64,000 bases of DNA. Origin: Melissococcus plutonius ATCC 35311. GTDB lineage: Bacteria > Bacillota > Bacilli > Lactobacillales > Enterococcaceae. The DNA is taken from positions 62,001 to 126,000 of the forward strand of contig NC_015516.1 of the NCBI RefSeq assembly GCF_000270185.1, read 5' to 3'. Numbering within the stretch: the stretch's first letter is position 1; every line of letters starts with the position of its first letter. Under the pieces are notes generated by a model that did not search any database, had not been told where the DNA came from, and worked only from the letters and a program-made list of their open reading frames with translations. Both the position numbers and the translations under genes were made by a program. Of this stretch, positions 48,435 through 58,594 are shown piece after piece.

Positions 48435-49289
48435 TTGGCATTTGGTGGTGGCTTAAATGAAACTCAGGAAAAAGCCGTTGGAGATGTTTTAAAAATCAAA
48501 GAACAAAATTATAAAACTTTAAAAGTGGAAGGCAGCGACGTAGATCATTACTTACATATCATTGGAGCAAAGACATCTGGACTATTTTCTTCTGTTTACA
48601 TAACACGTACAGTTAGAGAGGGACAAAATGTTGTCAAGGTGTTAACACCTAAGAATATTGTTTTAGTTACAGAAGCAGGATATACAACACCTCTAACTAC
48701 TGCTGGTGTCTCGAATTTAGAAATTCGGGTGGCTTCATTGGATTCTGTGGGTCCAGTATCAGGAGAATCTGCATTGGCTGGCCTTTATAAAGCACTGGAA
48801 GACCAGGGAGTGACCTTAAACCCGGATAAAGTTTATACAGCACAAGAAGAGCTGCAAACAACAGCATCCATTATAGATAATACAGGAATGAAAGATAAAT
48901 CTTATGAAGATAAAGCCAAAATGGATACTCAATTATCTGCTATCTTAACTGAAATTAAGACCCAATTAGCAGAAATTAAGGATAAACAAGTCACTGATCA
49001 ACAGATTGAGGAAATTGTAAATCATGCAATAAAAAATGCAAGATTGGAAGATAAATTGAATAAGGAAGATATTCAAAGATTGGTCTCTCTGTCCAAGGTA
49101 TATATTCAAAATAAAAATTCAATTTTAGATAAGGAAAGTATTTCTCGTTATAAAAAATTAGCACATAATATCACAAAAGACCTACAAGATAAATACGGTG
49201 TACAGATGGAACAAGCAAAAGGTTTTCTTGCAACAGCTTTTGAAAGTATAAAAGCCTTTTTCGGTGGCTTGTTTGGTAACCATTTATAA
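48435..49289 (+). pseudogene. DUF1002 protein missing its signal peptide
   Basis: The frame contains the DUF1002 body: TLAFGGGLNETQEKAVGDVL near the start, YLHIIGAKTSGLFSSVYITR, NIVLVTEAGYTTPLTTAGVSNLEI, ASLDSVGPVSGESALAGLYKALE, then a long helical C-terminal part ending in an amphipathic GFLATAFESIKAFFGGLFGN segment. Homology seems to begin at about 48423 with no start, RBS or signal peptide; the TTG at 48435 is only a possible start. Family members are secreted proteins of about 300 residues and unknown role. The deletion that removed the neighbouring regulator's front also removed this gene's promoter and signal sequence. Confidence 0.85.
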
Positions 49290-49376
49290 TACAATTTATT
49301 TTTGCTTAAATTTCTTTATCGTTTATATTTGTAAATAAATCCCTAATAGGTCATCAATGATAAATGGATAGTTTGT

Positions 49377-49958
49377 TTAACCTATTTTTTGTTCAAAGAT
49401 GACTTTTTTGAGTATTGGATATTTTCTTAACGAACAAATTAAATAAACTAAATTAGAAATAGAATAAATTGCCCAAGTATACCATGTATTATTGGCTCTA
49501 AAGATATGATAAGGCTCTAAGATATCGCTGAGAATTTCTTTCGTGATCTCCTCAAATGTACCATGGAAAGAAATGGGAACAGCATCGATTAAAACACCAA
49601 TGATAATCTGAAAGATAAACAATAATAACCATCCAACTAGATAGCTTGTGCCACCCTTAGAAAAAATAATCTTTTCATAAATTTGTTTCTCCTCACCTAC
49701 ATCATTTGTATAAAAATATTTTTGAATATTTTTTTCATAGACCTAAGTGTTCAGTGTCTGAAAAATCCCAATTCCAGTGGCAACTATGAAAATAGTCAAT
49801 AAAATAAAAAAATTACGATTTGAAAAATAAAACGAACGATAAAAAAGAACAAATGTAATGATTGGTAATGTCAAAAGACTAAATCTTGAAACCTTTGAAA
49901 ATTCAAATTGTTCATAAATAAAATATAAAATGGCTCCTATGATTAAAATAAACTGCAT
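49377..49958 (-). pseudogene. Multi-pass membrane protein interrupted by TAG
   Basis: ATG 49958 follows a strong GGAGG. The frame runs through three or four helices to a TAG at 49743-49745 (after FQTLNT), continues in the same frame with VYEKNIQKYFYTNDVGEEKQ and GGTSYLVGW, then a helix (LLLFIFQIIIGVLIDAV) and a C-terminal part to 49377. The joined protein is 193 codons. The continuous frame on both sides of the stop and the hydrophilic, protein-like bridge make a nonsense mutation the best reading. No family is recognised. Confidence 0.75.
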
Positions 49959-50465
49959 TTTTCCTCCGATAAATAGATTTAAAAATAAAAATATCAAATT
50001 AAAATTTATTTATTTTTCAAGAGTATTATACAAAATAAATAAAACTATTTGATATTTATTTGGTTGTTGTATTTTTTAGTTAGCCATATCAAGCTGAGAT
50101 TTAATTTTTATATGGCTGTTATTTTACACTTCATTTGTAGATTAAGCAATATTACTATTAATGATAATTATTGATTTTTATTCATCTTATTCTGAGTAGT
50201 GAATAAAGTTTAATATTTTTCAATTTTATGAAAAGTTTAAAATTATTTTTAGAATGGAAAATAGGATCTGAAATTCTTCAACTCATTATTAAAATAACTA
50301 TTAGCTAAAAAAGAGAAGTTTGTTAGTAGAATGCTGAAACGATTCATAAATTTATATTATAAATAATGATAATAATATATATAAATAGGTATTAGGTGAA
50401 AACAATTAATAATTATATTAATTTTTAATCGTTTTTTTATTTAACAAAATATAATTTATATCTTA
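49959..50465. other. Gap upstream of arabinoside operon
   Basis: AT-rich, no gene. Holds the regulatory region that ends in the promoter at 50466. Confidence 0.4.
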
Positions 50466-50495
50466 TTGACAACGCTTACTACAAAAATATATAAT
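50466..50495 (+). promoter_or_regulatory. Promoter with overlapping cre-like site
   Basis: TTGACA (50466-50471) and TATAAT (50490-50495), 18 bases apart. The stretch TGACAACGCTTACT (50467-50480) matches the CcpA cre consensus TGWAANCGNTNWCA at all but two specified positions and covers the -35 box, so CcpA binding would block transcription when preferred sugars are present. It lies about 200 bases ahead of the arabinoside operon. Confidence 0.6.
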
Positions 50496-50699
50496 GAGGA
50501 TATATTAATGTTTATATTTATAAAAAAGAGCATATATATATTGAAATTTAGTAGTTTCTTTTTTATTTTGATATTGCTAGAAAATTTTTATCTTTACTTA
50601 ATAGATATGTTAAAAATATGAGATTACTTCAAAGTTTGCTTCTAGAATTTACTTCTATTGAATAGATAGAAAGATTAAATGATAAAGGAGAGGAAGAGA

Positions 50700-51930
50700 A
50701 TGAAGAAAAAAGTGGTTTACAGTATTATGATAGTTGGTTTTTTCTTATTATTAACTGCCTGTAGTCAGCAAAAAGAATCTAAAACGATTACATTTTGGAA
50801 TCCTCTTGTAGGAGACGACGGTACATATATGAATAGTATGGTAAAAGCATACAATAAAACAAAGCCAGAATATCCAATTTATGCAGTTGTAAGTTCAGAT
50901 ATGTATACTAAAATTTATTCTGTTATGGCGTCTAAAAAAGATATTCCTGATCTAGCTATTATTCATGCAGATCGAGTACCCGGATTTGCTAAAGCAAATA
51001 TGTTAGATAATATGGACAATGTTATGAAATGGCAGCCGAATATTAAAAAATCAAATTATATTCCGCAGGCATGGAAAGCGGGAACCTATAAAAATGTCCA
51101 GTATACAGTTCCTTTAGATATCCATTCTAGTGCAATGTATTATAACAAGGATTTATTAAAAAAGTATGGCATTACACACTTTTTAGATGACGGGGTAGTG
51201 ACATTTGATGAAATGCTTTCTTTACAAGGAAAAATGAAACCTGGAGATTTTGTTGTAAATAACGCTTTGCTTTCTTGGGTAATTCTATCCAATCTAGTCA
51301 ATTATGGAGGAGATATCAAAGATTCAAAAGGAAACCCAACATTAGATACGCCAGGGATGAAAAAAAACGCTTGAATCAATTAAGCAGTTAGCAGATGAAA
51401 AGTTAATGACACCAAATGGAGAAGATGGTTATCTTATGTTTCAGTCTGGACATGTTTTGTTTTCTAAAGATGGCATATGGACATCTACCGCTCATGATAA
51501 GGTCAAAGGGTTAAATTATGGTGTAACTAATGTTTATTCGCCAAGTCCTAATAAGATAAACAATCGAGGCTCTTCACATATGTTTGCATTATTAAAAAAT
51601 AAAGCGAGAACAAAAGAAAAAGAAAAAGGAATTGCAAAATTTTTAGAATATATACGAAATAATTCAATGGAATGGGCAAAAGCTGGGCAAGTTGTTGCAA
51701 GTAAAAAGGTTTATGAAGCACCAGAATTTAAAAAATACCCACAATCTTTTTTCACTTCCAGTAAAAAAGAACTTGATTCTTTACATGTCTTTACGTATGT
51801 CTATTATCCATATGTTCAAAAAGCGATTGATACATATTGTTTTGATATTGTGTACAACAATATTAGTATCGATGAAGGAATGAAAAAAATGCAACAATTT
51901 GTAACAGACCAGGTGAATGCAATTAAGTAA
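50700..51930 (+). pseudogene. Arabinoside-binding lipoprotein of ABC importer, frameshifted
   Basis: A family-1 extracellular solute-binding protein of about 409 residues split at an A8 run, 51360-51367. The first frame (ATG 50700, RBS GGAG) has the lipobox LTAC near residue 20, TITFWNPLVGDDG and PDLAIIHADRVPGFAK. After removal of one A it continues MKKTLESIKQLADEKLMTPN to the stop at 51930, with GYLMFQSGHVLFSKDGIWTS. TTG/ATG 51406 is not a real start. Without the second lobe no substrate would be delivered to the permeases, so the importer is dead unless slippage or a sequencing error explains the extra A. Confidence 0.88.
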
Positions 51931-51949
51931 AAGAAAGGAGTAGATAAAA

Positions 51950-52828
51950 ATGAAAGATCATAAGACAACAGTCAAATTCTGGACTTTTATTGGGCCTCAT
52001 TTGTTATTATTTATTACGTTTATTCTTATTACTACCATTTATGGTATCTTTGCTTCGTTTACCCAGTGGAATTTGATGTCTAGTCCAAAATGGATTGATT
52101 TAGATAATTATAAAGCTATTTTTAATCATGATTCAATTTTTAATGCACAATTTACTATTGGAATGAAAAATACATTGTTATTTGTATTGTTTATGGTACC
52201 TTTATTAATTCTTATTCCCTTACTTTGTGCAGCTGCTTTAGAAAACAAAAAAATAAAACTTAAAGGTATTTTTCAAGGTATTCTTTATTTACCAGGCTTG
52301 ATTTCTATTTCTGCAGCAGCGTTGATTTGGTCGTTGATTTTTAATTCACAATTAGGGATGTTAAGCAATTTATTTGGCATTAATATTACATGGGCAGCAG
52401 AGCAACCTTATGCTTGGATTTTAATTATTATTGTAAGTTTATGGGGTGGTATTGGCGGAAATATGATTATTTATCGAGCAGCCATTGCAGGGATCAGTGA
52501 AGACTTGTATGAATCTGCAAACATTGATGGTGCTAGTTCCTTTCAAAAATTAATTCATATTACATTACCCGGCATCCGCTTTCCATTAATTTATACAGTC
52601 GTAATGACAACTGCTGGTTGTTTTAATGTTTTTGCACAACCTTTGATGTTAACAAAAGGTGGACCAAATCAGACGACTAGTGTGTTAATGATGTATATCC
52701 GTAGCTTGGCGTTCGGAGATGGGGAACCGATTGCAGGGATCGCTTCTGCCATGGCTGTTTTATTAGGATTGGTTATTTTAGTTGTTTCAGCAATTCAATA
52801 TTATATTATGAATAGAAATGCGGATTAG
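51950..52828 (+). CDS. Sugar ABC importer permease, MalF type (AraP-like)
   Basis: 292 residues with six helices and the cytoplasmic EAA loop (EDLYESANIDGASSFQKLIHITLPGI, near 188-213) that docks the ATPase. AAAGGAG precedes ATG 51950. It pairs with the next permease. As is common in Firmicutes, no ATPase is encoded in the operon; a shared MsmX-type ATPase elsewhere would serve it. The glycosidases downstream suggest arabino-oligosaccharides as substrate. Confidence 0.92.
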   Translation: MKDHKTTVKFWTFIGPHLLLFITFILITTIYGIFASFTQWNLMSSPKWIDLDNYKAIFNHDSIFNAQFTIGMKNTLLFVLFMVPLLILIPLLCAAALENKKIKLKGIFQGILYLPGLISISAAALIWSLIFNSQLGMLSNLFGINITWAAEQPYAWILIIIVSLWGGIGGNMIIYRAAIAGISEDLYESANIDGASSFQKLIHITLPGIRFPLIYTVVMTTAGCFNVFAQPLMLTKGGPNQTTSVLMMYIRSLAFGDGEPIAGIASAMAVLLGLVILVVSAIQYYIMNRNAD

Positions 52829-52840
52829 GAGGAAAAACCC

Positions 52841-53686
52841 ATGGAAAAACATTTTTCAATTTCTAAATGGATCGCCTATCTTTTTTTAACCGTTTTATCC
52901 ATTATATGGGTAGTTCCAATTATATTTGGTTTGACAACGTCTTTTCGCTCACAAACAGAAGTCGTATCAGATGGCTTTCGATTATTACCTGTACATTGGG
53001 TAATTGAAAACTATATTGAAATTTTAAACAACACTTCAACTGCTCCTATTGTTAGATGGTTAGGTAATTCTTTATTTATTGCCACCACACATACTATTTT
53101 AGTTGTTTTTGTTATTTCTTTCACTGCTTATGGCTACACAAGAATTTCTTATAAATATAAAGACCAAATTTTCTTTTTATTGTTAGGTATTTCAATGTTT
53201 CCAGGAATTGTAAATATTATCCCATCTTATAAAATTGTACAAATGTTTGGTTGGGTAAATACACCAGCTGCAATGATTATTCCTGGATTAGCCGGAATGG
53301 GAAATATTTTTTTGGTTCGTCAATTTATGCGTGGTATTCCAAAAGAATTTGATGAATCTGCTCGAATTGATGGAGCTGGCGAATTTGCAATTTATTCAAA
53401 AATTATGTTGCCGATGATTCGTCCTGTGTTAATTGTTTGTGGATTATTTTCTTTTTCAGCATCATGGAATGATTTTTTATGGCCAGTAATTGTTTATAAT
53501 GATGTAAACAAAATGCCGGTTACAGCTGGACTATTGTTGTTACAAGACATCTATGGAAACTATCGTCTGATTGGTCAATTAATGGGTTCAGCTTTTCTAG
53601 CGATTATTCCCACCTTACTTTTATTCGTTTTCGCTCAAAAGTATTTTGTTCAATCAATGAATTTAAATTCAGGTGTAAAAGGATAG
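52841..53686 (+). CDS. Sugar ABC importer permease, MalG type (AraQ-like)
   Basis: 281 residues, six helices, EAA loop GIPKEFDESARIDGAGEFAIYSKIMLPM near 166-193. GGAGG precedes the ATG, and the gene begins 12 bases after the first permease. The C-terminus ends FVQSMNLNSGVKG, as in AraQ/LplC relatives, where the final residues reach the outside of the binding-protein dock. It overlaps or abuts the next small gene. Confidence 0.92.
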   Translation: MEKHFSISKWIAYLFLTVLSIIWVVPIIFGLTTSFRSQTEVVSDGFRLLPVHWVIENYIEILNNTSTAPIVRWLGNSLFIATTHTILVVFVISFTAYGYTRISYKYKDQIFFLLLGISMFPGIVNIIPSYKIVQMFGWVNTPAAMIIPGLAGMGNIFLVRQFMRGIPKEFDESARIDGAGEFAIYSKIMLPMIRPVLIVCGLFSFSASWNDFLWPVIVYNDVNKMPVTAGLLLLQDIYGNYRLIGQLMGSAFLAIIPTLLLFVFAQKYFVQSMNLNSGVKG

Positions 53687-53694
53687 TGAAAATA

Positions 53695-54129
53695 ATGAAT
53701 AGAAAAACAGAAAAAAGATTTTTGATTGCCGCAGCAATCTGGAATATTCTGACTTCATTGTTGACTATTTTTGGTTATTCTAATTGGTTAGAAGAAAAAG
53801 GCAGTAATCTTTTTAATCAAAATCAACAGACTTCCTATTTTTCATCAAGTTTCTTAGACAATGTCATTCATGTAGTTATGATTTATGGATTATTTATTTT
53901 CTGTATTGGATTAATTAGTCTAGTTATGGCACATACAATAAATAGATCTCCAATTGATAAAAAGATGATTTGTTGGTTAAGTTTTTGTCTCGTTCTTTCT
54001 TTTATATCTGTTGATATCATTGGTATTCTTCTTTATTTAATTACTTTAACGCTTTATATGGCTAGAAATAAAGCGATGCGAAGAAAACAATTTACAATAA
54101 ATAAAATATTCACTGATAAAGAGAAATGA
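53695..54129 (+). CDS. Four-helix membrane protein in arabinoside operon
   Basis: 144 residues from ATG 53695 (or 147 from GTG 53686, which overlaps the preceding stop). Four hydrophobic segments at about 10-27, 58-80, 92-110 and 112-130, and a basic tail. It resembles small DUF4064-type membrane proteins found in Firmicute operons. Its place between transport and hydrolase genes suggests co-transcription, but nothing in the sequence shows a role in sugar use. Confidence 0.75.
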   Translation: MNRKTEKRFLIAAAIWNILTSLLTIFGYSNWLEEKGSNLFNQNQQTSYFSSSFLDNVIHVVMIYGLFIFCIGLISLVMAHTINRSPIDKKMICWLSFCLVLSFISVDIIGILLYLITLTLYMARNKAMRRKQFTINKIFTDKEK

Positions 54130-54302
54130 AAACGAATAGTCATATTCAATAAAAGAGAAAATTAAAAATAGGAAATAGTTGGCTGATGTCTATTAAGGGA
54201 TTTAATAAATACCTATAGAAAGAGATAAATCATTAAGATTCTAGATAAGCAATAGAAATGAACAAGATAAAATAGCAATTTTAGAAAACAAGGAGAAATT
54301 TG

Positions 54303-55280
54303 ATGGAAACGATATTGGCAAAAAGTAAGCAACCAAATGTTAAAGAAAGAGCAGATCCCTGGGTATATAAACATACAGATAATTATTATTATTTTACTGG
54401 GAGTGTACCTGGCTATAAAAGTATTGAACTAAGACGGGCAAGGTCACTAGATCATTTAGAGAATGCCGAAAGGGTAACAGTTTGGCAGGCACCAGAAACT
54501 GGCATACAAAGTCAGCTGATTTGGGCACCAGAGATTCATTATTTAAACAACAAGTGGTACATTTATTTTGCAGCAAGTGATCATAGTAAATTACGTAACG
54601 AAAAACATCATCATCGGATGTTTGTAATTGAAAACGCTCAGGAAAACTCAATGAACAATCAATGGCAAGAAAAAGGTCAGATTACGACCCAATTTGATAG
54701 TTTTAGTTTAGATGCAACAATATTTACACATAAAGAACAATTGTATTACGTTTGGGCTCAATTAGACCCAAGAATTCCAAGTAACTCAAATTTATATATT
54801 TCTAAAATGAGAAATCCTCGGACACTTAAAGGAAAACAAACCTTATTATCGATTCCTGAATATAATTGGGAAAAAATTGGATTTAAAGTAAATGAGGGAC
54901 CAGCTGTTATTCAGCATAAAGATAAAGTTTTTATTACGTATTCAGCAAGTGCTACAGATGAAAATTACGCTATGGGATTATTATGGGCATTTAAGGATAG
55001 TGATTTATTAGATGGCTTTTCTTGGTATAAATTACAAGATCCTATCTTTAAAACTTGTGAAGAAACTCAATTCTATGGTCCAGGACATAACTCATTTACT
55101 AAAGGGGAAAATGATCAAACTGATATTCTCATTTTTCATGCCAGACCTAAGAAAAATGATTTTACAGACCCACTTTCAAATCCAAATCGTCATACCTATG
55201 CACAAACATTTACATGGGATAAACAGGGATTTCCTATTTTTGGTAAGCCGGGAATAGAGATGAATTTTAAAGGAGAATAA
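54303..55280 (+). CDS. GH43 alpha-L-arabinofuranosidase, cytoplasmic
   Basis: 325 residues from ATG 54303 (AAGGAG upstream); no signal peptide, so it acts inside the cell on imported oligosaccharides. A five-bladed beta-propeller of family GH43: general base D18 in RADPW, transition-state Asp in SFSLDATIF near 135, and general acid Glu in VNEGPAVI near 198, all present. [21 protein letters not shown] near 77 is the family's second blade. It removes arabinofuranosyl units; xylosidase activity is possible for the family, but the GH51 neighbour points to arabinosides. Confidence 0.92.
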   Translation: METILAKSKQPNVKERADPWVYKHTDNYYYFTGSVPGYKSIELRRARSLDHLENAERVTVWQAPETGIQSQLIWAPEIHYLNNKWYIYFAASDHSKLRNEKHHHRMFVIENAQENSMNNQWQEKGQITTQFDSFSLDATIFTHKEQLYYVWAQLDPRIPSNSNLYISKMRNPRTLKGKQTLLSIPEYNWEKIGFKVNEGPAVIQHKDKVFITYSASATDENYAMGLLWAFKDSDLLDGFSWYKLQDPIFKTCEETQFYGPGHNSFTKGENDQTDILIFHARPKKNDFTDPLSNPNRHTYAQTFTWDKQGFPIFGKPGIEMNFKGE

Positions 55281-55282
55281 AA

Positions 55283-56725
55283 ATGATAAAATTATTAGAT
55301 CAAAAAAAGGGAGCAACAATTAGCAAGTATATCTATGGTCAATTTGCAGAGCATTTAGGTCGCTGTATCTATGAAGGAATTTATGTAGGTGAAGAGTCAA
55401 ATATTCCAAATACAAATGGGATACGTAACGATGTCGTTGAAGCATTGAAAAATATTCAGGTTCCTGTTGTACGCTGGCCGGGTGGTTGCTTTGCAGATGA
55501 GTATCATTGGAAAGATGGTATTGGTCCAAAGGAAAAACGAAAAAAAATGGTGAATACACATTGGGGTGGCATTACTGAAAACAATCACTTTGGCACACAT
55601 GAATTTTTTGAACTGATTAAGCAACTGGGCTGTGAAGCCTATGTGAATGGCAATGTTGGAAGTGGTACAGTCCAAGAGATGTCTGAGTGGGTTGAATATA
55701 TCACGATGGATGGCATTTCACCAATGGCTGATTTAAGAAAAGAAAATGGACAAGAAAAAGCTTGGGAAATGAAGTTCTTTGGTGTTGGTAACGAAAATTG
55801 GGGCTGTGGTGGAAATATGCGTCCAGAGTATTATGCTGATTTATACCGTCGTTACCAGACTTATGTCCGTCAATATGGTGATAAAAAAATCTATAAAGTT
55901 GCTGGTGGAGCGAACGTTGCTGATTATCACTGGACAGAAGTTTTAATGAAAAATGCTCATTGGTTGATGGATGGGTTAAGTCTACACTATTATGTACATC
56001 CAAAAGGCTGGGAAGAAAAAGGAAGTGCAATTGACTTTGATCAACCGGAATGGTTTGTTACCTGTCAAAAAGCAGCATATATGGAAGAACTTATAAAAAA
56101 ACACGCAGCAATTATGGATGTTTATGATCCAGAAAAACGTGTTGGTCTAATCATTGATGAATGGGGCACTTGGTTTTCTGTTGAGCCTGGAACCAATCCA
56201 GGATTTTTATATCAACAAAATACAGTACGTGATGCTATGGTAGCAGCCATTACTTTAAATATTTTTCATAAATATGCCGATCGTATTCATATGGCAAATA
56301 TTGCTCAAATGGTTAATGTTTTACAAGCAATGATTTTAACAGATGGTGATAAAATGATTAAAACACCAACCTACCATGTCTTTGACCTATATAAAATCCA
56401 TCAAGAAGCAGCACATGTTGAAATGTATGGAGATTTACCAAAAAATATGACAATGACAGCTTCCAAAAAAAATAACATGCTTAATCTCTCACTTTGTAAT
56501 TATAACCTTGATGAAAACCAAGCCATTACTTTTGATTTTGAAAGTAATTGGTCTAAAATTATTTCTAGTCGCTATTTAACTGGTGAAAAAATGAATAGCT
56601 ATAATGATTTTGATCATCCAGAAGATGTAATTATTCAAGATTTTAATGATTGTCAGCTAGAAAATGGGAAATTAACGATAATGGTTCCAGCTAAGTCGGT
56701 AGTAACAATCCAACTAGGCGAATGA
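55283..56725 (+). CDS. abfA: GH51 alpha-L-arabinofuranosidase
   Basis: 480 residues, cytoplasmic, (beta/alpha)8 barrel plus C-terminal beta-sandwich. Acid/base E171 in [10 protein letters not shown] and nucleophile E293 in IIDEWGTW are both present, as is the [21 protein letters not shown] block near 61. It hydrolyses alpha-1,2-, 1,3- and 1,5-linked arabinofuranosides. AAGGAG lies before the ATG, two bases after the GH43 stop, and its end overlaps the next gene by four bases. No araA, araB or araD is in the window, so further use of L-arabinose must rely on genes elsewhere or be absent. Confidence 0.95.
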   Translation: MIKLLDQKKGATISKYIYGQFAEHLGRCIYEGIYVGEESNIPNTNGIRNDVVEALKNIQVPVVRWPGGCFADEYHWKDGIGPKEKRKKMVNTHWGGITENNHFGTHEFFELIKQLGCEAYVNGNVGSGTVQEMSEWVEYITMDGISPMADLRKENGQEKAWEMKFFGVGNENWGCGGNMRPEYYADLYRRYQTYVRQYGDKKIYKVAGGANVADYHWTEVLMKNAHWLMDGLSLHYYVHPKGWEEKGSAIDFDQPEWFVTCQKAAYMEELIKKHAAIMDVYDPEKRVGLIIDEWGTWFSVEPGTNPGFLYQQNTVRDAMVAAITLNIFHKYADRIHMANIAQMVNVLQAMILTDGDKMIKTPTYHVFDLYKIHQEAAHVEMYGDLPKNMTMTASKKNNMLNLSLCNYNLDENQAITFDFESNWSKIISSRYLTGEKMNSYNDFDHPEDVIIQDFNDCQLENGKLTIMVPAKSVVTIQLGE

Positions 56726-56991
56726 CAAAAATAGGTTGTAAAAATTGTGATCGACTTCAATCATTCGATCAGAAAGTGGTTGATGCATTAATTGATGAGC
56801 AGTTGAGTCTTGAGATAGATTTAGCTAACCAAGAAATTGTCAAGCAGCGCTTAACAATTTGCAATCAATGTTCTTTTAAAGTGGAAAATACCTGCACAAA
56901 ATGTGGTTGTTATTGTCGATTTCGTGCTAGTCTAAAACATAAGAAATGTCCAATGGATTATTGGTATAAAGATAAAACATTTTATAACTAG
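56722..56991 (+). CDS. Small Cys-rich zinc-binding protein (DUF6171-like)
   Basis: 89 residues with four Cys pairs: CKNC near residue 6, CNQC near 48, CTKCGCYC near 58 and a final CP. The pattern CxxC-CxxC with CGC suggests one or two zinc ribbons. I associate it with the DUF6171 family of Bacilli (from memory). The ATG overlaps the GH51 stop (ATGA), so it is translated with the operon, but its role there is unknown. A strong terminator follows. Confidence 0.78.
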   Translation: MTKIGCKNCDRLQSFDQKVVDALIDEQLSLEIDLANQEIVKQRLTICNQCSFKVENTCTKCGCYCRFRASLKHKKCPMDYWYKDKTFYN

Positions 56992-57045
56992 ATATTCCGT
57001 TTGGAACAATATTAAAGCAGTAATTCTTAAGCAAAGCAAATATTA

Positions 57046-57087
57046 AATATTCCAGTCTATTATGCAAATGATAGACTGGAATGTTTT
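57046..57087 (+). terminator. Terminator of arabinoside operon
   Basis: AATATTCCAGTCTAT and ATAGACTGGAATGTT pair, with a short loop and five T residues; 55 bases past the last stop. Confidence 0.92.
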
Positions 57088-57352
57088 TCTGTATTAATTA
57101 ATTCATTAGGTTAAATGCCGTCTAGCCGAACTAGTAATTTCTAAAAAAACAAATCAATAATCATCAAATAAACAAAAGAAGAGATAGATAGAAAGTTATA
57201 TTTATAAATAAAGATAGACATAGAGAATAAAAATTTAAAATCAAAAATTCAAATTTGTAATTATTTTTGAAATGATATTATACATTTAATTTTTTATTTA
57301 ACCCTAGAAATTCCAAGTATATAGTTGCCTTTTATCTATAGGTATATAGTTA

Positions 57353-57368
57353 AGTTAGGCATATAGTT
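57353..57368. repeat. 16-base direct repeat, copy 1
   Basis: AGTTAGGCATATAGTT; the second copy at 58506-58521 differs by one base (C to T). The two copies flank the nitroreductase gene. Confidence 0.6.
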
Positions 57369-57500
57369 GATTATATAAAAGATGAGGAAATTTTATTCCA
57401 TTGATTGCTTCCTCTGTTTTGGCTACAATAAAAATCTTCTTGATTTTAAAGAAAAAAAGGTTGATCATGATAAAATAGAATAAAAATTAGGAGGGATCTT

Positions 57501-58136
57501 ATGGAAAAACCAGTGACAAATGATTTTGCAAAAATTGTATTTGAAAGAAGATCGATTCGTGAATTTGACAAAAATGTCAAAATTGACAAACAGGAATTAC
57601 TTGAAATTATTCAAAAAGCAACGGCAGCACCCTCTTCTGTTAATATGCAATCTTGGCGTTTTGTTGTTGTCGAAAGTGATGCAGGAAAAGAGAAATTAAG
57701 ACCGTTGATTGGCCCAAATATCAAACAAAATGATACTTCTTCAGCTATGATTTTAATTTTCGGTGATATGGAATGTTATAAGTACGGTGAAAGAATTTGT
57801 GATCAAGCCTATAAAGAAGGAAAGATGTCAAAAGAAGAAAAGAATAAGGGATTAGAAACATTTATTCCTTATTATGAAAATCTTTCAAAACAAGAGATGA
57901 ATGATATTGTAAAAATTGATAGTAGTTTGGCAGCTATGCAGTTAATGTTGGTTGCTCGGTCTTATGGATATGATACAAATCCAATCGGCTATTTTCAAGC
58001 TGACCAATTGGCGGAAACATTCGACCTAAATAAAGATCGTTATATGCCAGTTCTTATTCTTGCTATAGGAAAAGCAGTGGAAGAAGGTCACCCATCTTTT
58101 CGTCTGCCTGCAGAAGAAATTACTTATTTTAAATAA
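57501..58136 (+). CDS. Nitroreductase-family NAD(P)H:FMN oxidoreductase
   Basis: 211 residues. FMN-binding family with the N-terminal ERRSIREFDKN block (about 14-24), AAPSSVNMQSWRFVVVES near 42, LAAMQLMLVARSYGYDTNPIG near 143 and the C-terminal PVLILAIGKAVEEGHPSFR. The enzymes work as dimers and reduce nitro groups, quinones or flavin; the natural substrate is rarely known. GGAGGG precedes the ATG. It is a single gene with terminator 58375-58420 downstream and a pair of direct repeats around it. Confidence 0.93.
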   Translation: MEKPVTNDFAKIVFERRSIREFDKNVKIDKQELLEIIQKATAAPSSVNMQSWRFVVVESDAGKEKLRPLIGPNIKQNDTSSAMILIFGDMECYKYGERICDQAYKEGKMSKEEKNKGLETFIPYYENLSKQEMNDIVKIDSSLAAMQLMLVARSYGYDTNPIGYFQADQLAETFDLNKDRYMPVLILAIGKAVEEGHPSFRLPAEEITYFK

Positions 58137-58374
58137 AAATTTAAATTATTTATTTAAAAATTAAAATATATCTGTTAAAGGATATGATTCACAATTATTA
58201 GCAATAAAAGAGAATTCTGATAACATGATCTTTTGTAATTAAAATAAGTGATGAAAATAAGATATTAAAAGAAGTACCCAATTACTTTACTACTTTTTAA
58301 GTAAGAGATGAGTAGATTACGAATGTAGCATAAAGCTATTATTTTTCTTAACCATTTAAGTGATAAATCAAATA

Positions 58375-58420
58375 AAAATATTCAAAATATCAACCTATAT
58401 TGATATTTTGAATATTTTTT
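58375..58420. terminator. Terminator between nitroreductase and fabI
   Basis: Perfect 19-base arms (58375-58393, 58400-58418), 6-base loop, T residues on both strands. It can end both convergent transcripts. Confidence 0.9.
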
Positions 58421-58505
58421 AATTAGTTTATATTTTACTGAATGATTATTTATTTTTATCATAAACAGATGAATAGTTAAAAACAAAACCATTCTAATAT
58501 TTGTA

Positions 58506-58521
58506 AGTTAGGTATATAGTT
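58506..58521. repeat. 16-base direct repeat, copy 2
   Basis: AGTTAGGTATATAGTT; see copy 1 at 57353-57368. Confidence 0.6.
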
Positions 58522-58594
58522 AAAAATAATTAACAAAATTAAAATTTAATAAAAATTTGAAAAATGTCTATCATATAAATAAATAATAATAAAA

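Larger units (their letters stand above)
56992..57500. other. Gap with terminator and TATAGTT repeats
   Basis: After the terminator at 57046 the region is AT-rich. Three close copies of ATATAGTT (about 57319-57368) lie 130-180 bases ahead of the nitroreductase gene. No gene. Confidence 0.5.
58137..58594. other. Gap between convergent genes
   Basis: Contains the bidirectional hairpin at 58375 and the second direct repeat at 58506. No gene. Confidence 0.5.

Noticed and set aside
51406-51930. Separate binding-protein gene starting at 51406
   Set aside because: No RBS and no signal peptide; it is the second half of the frameshifted gene starting at 50700.
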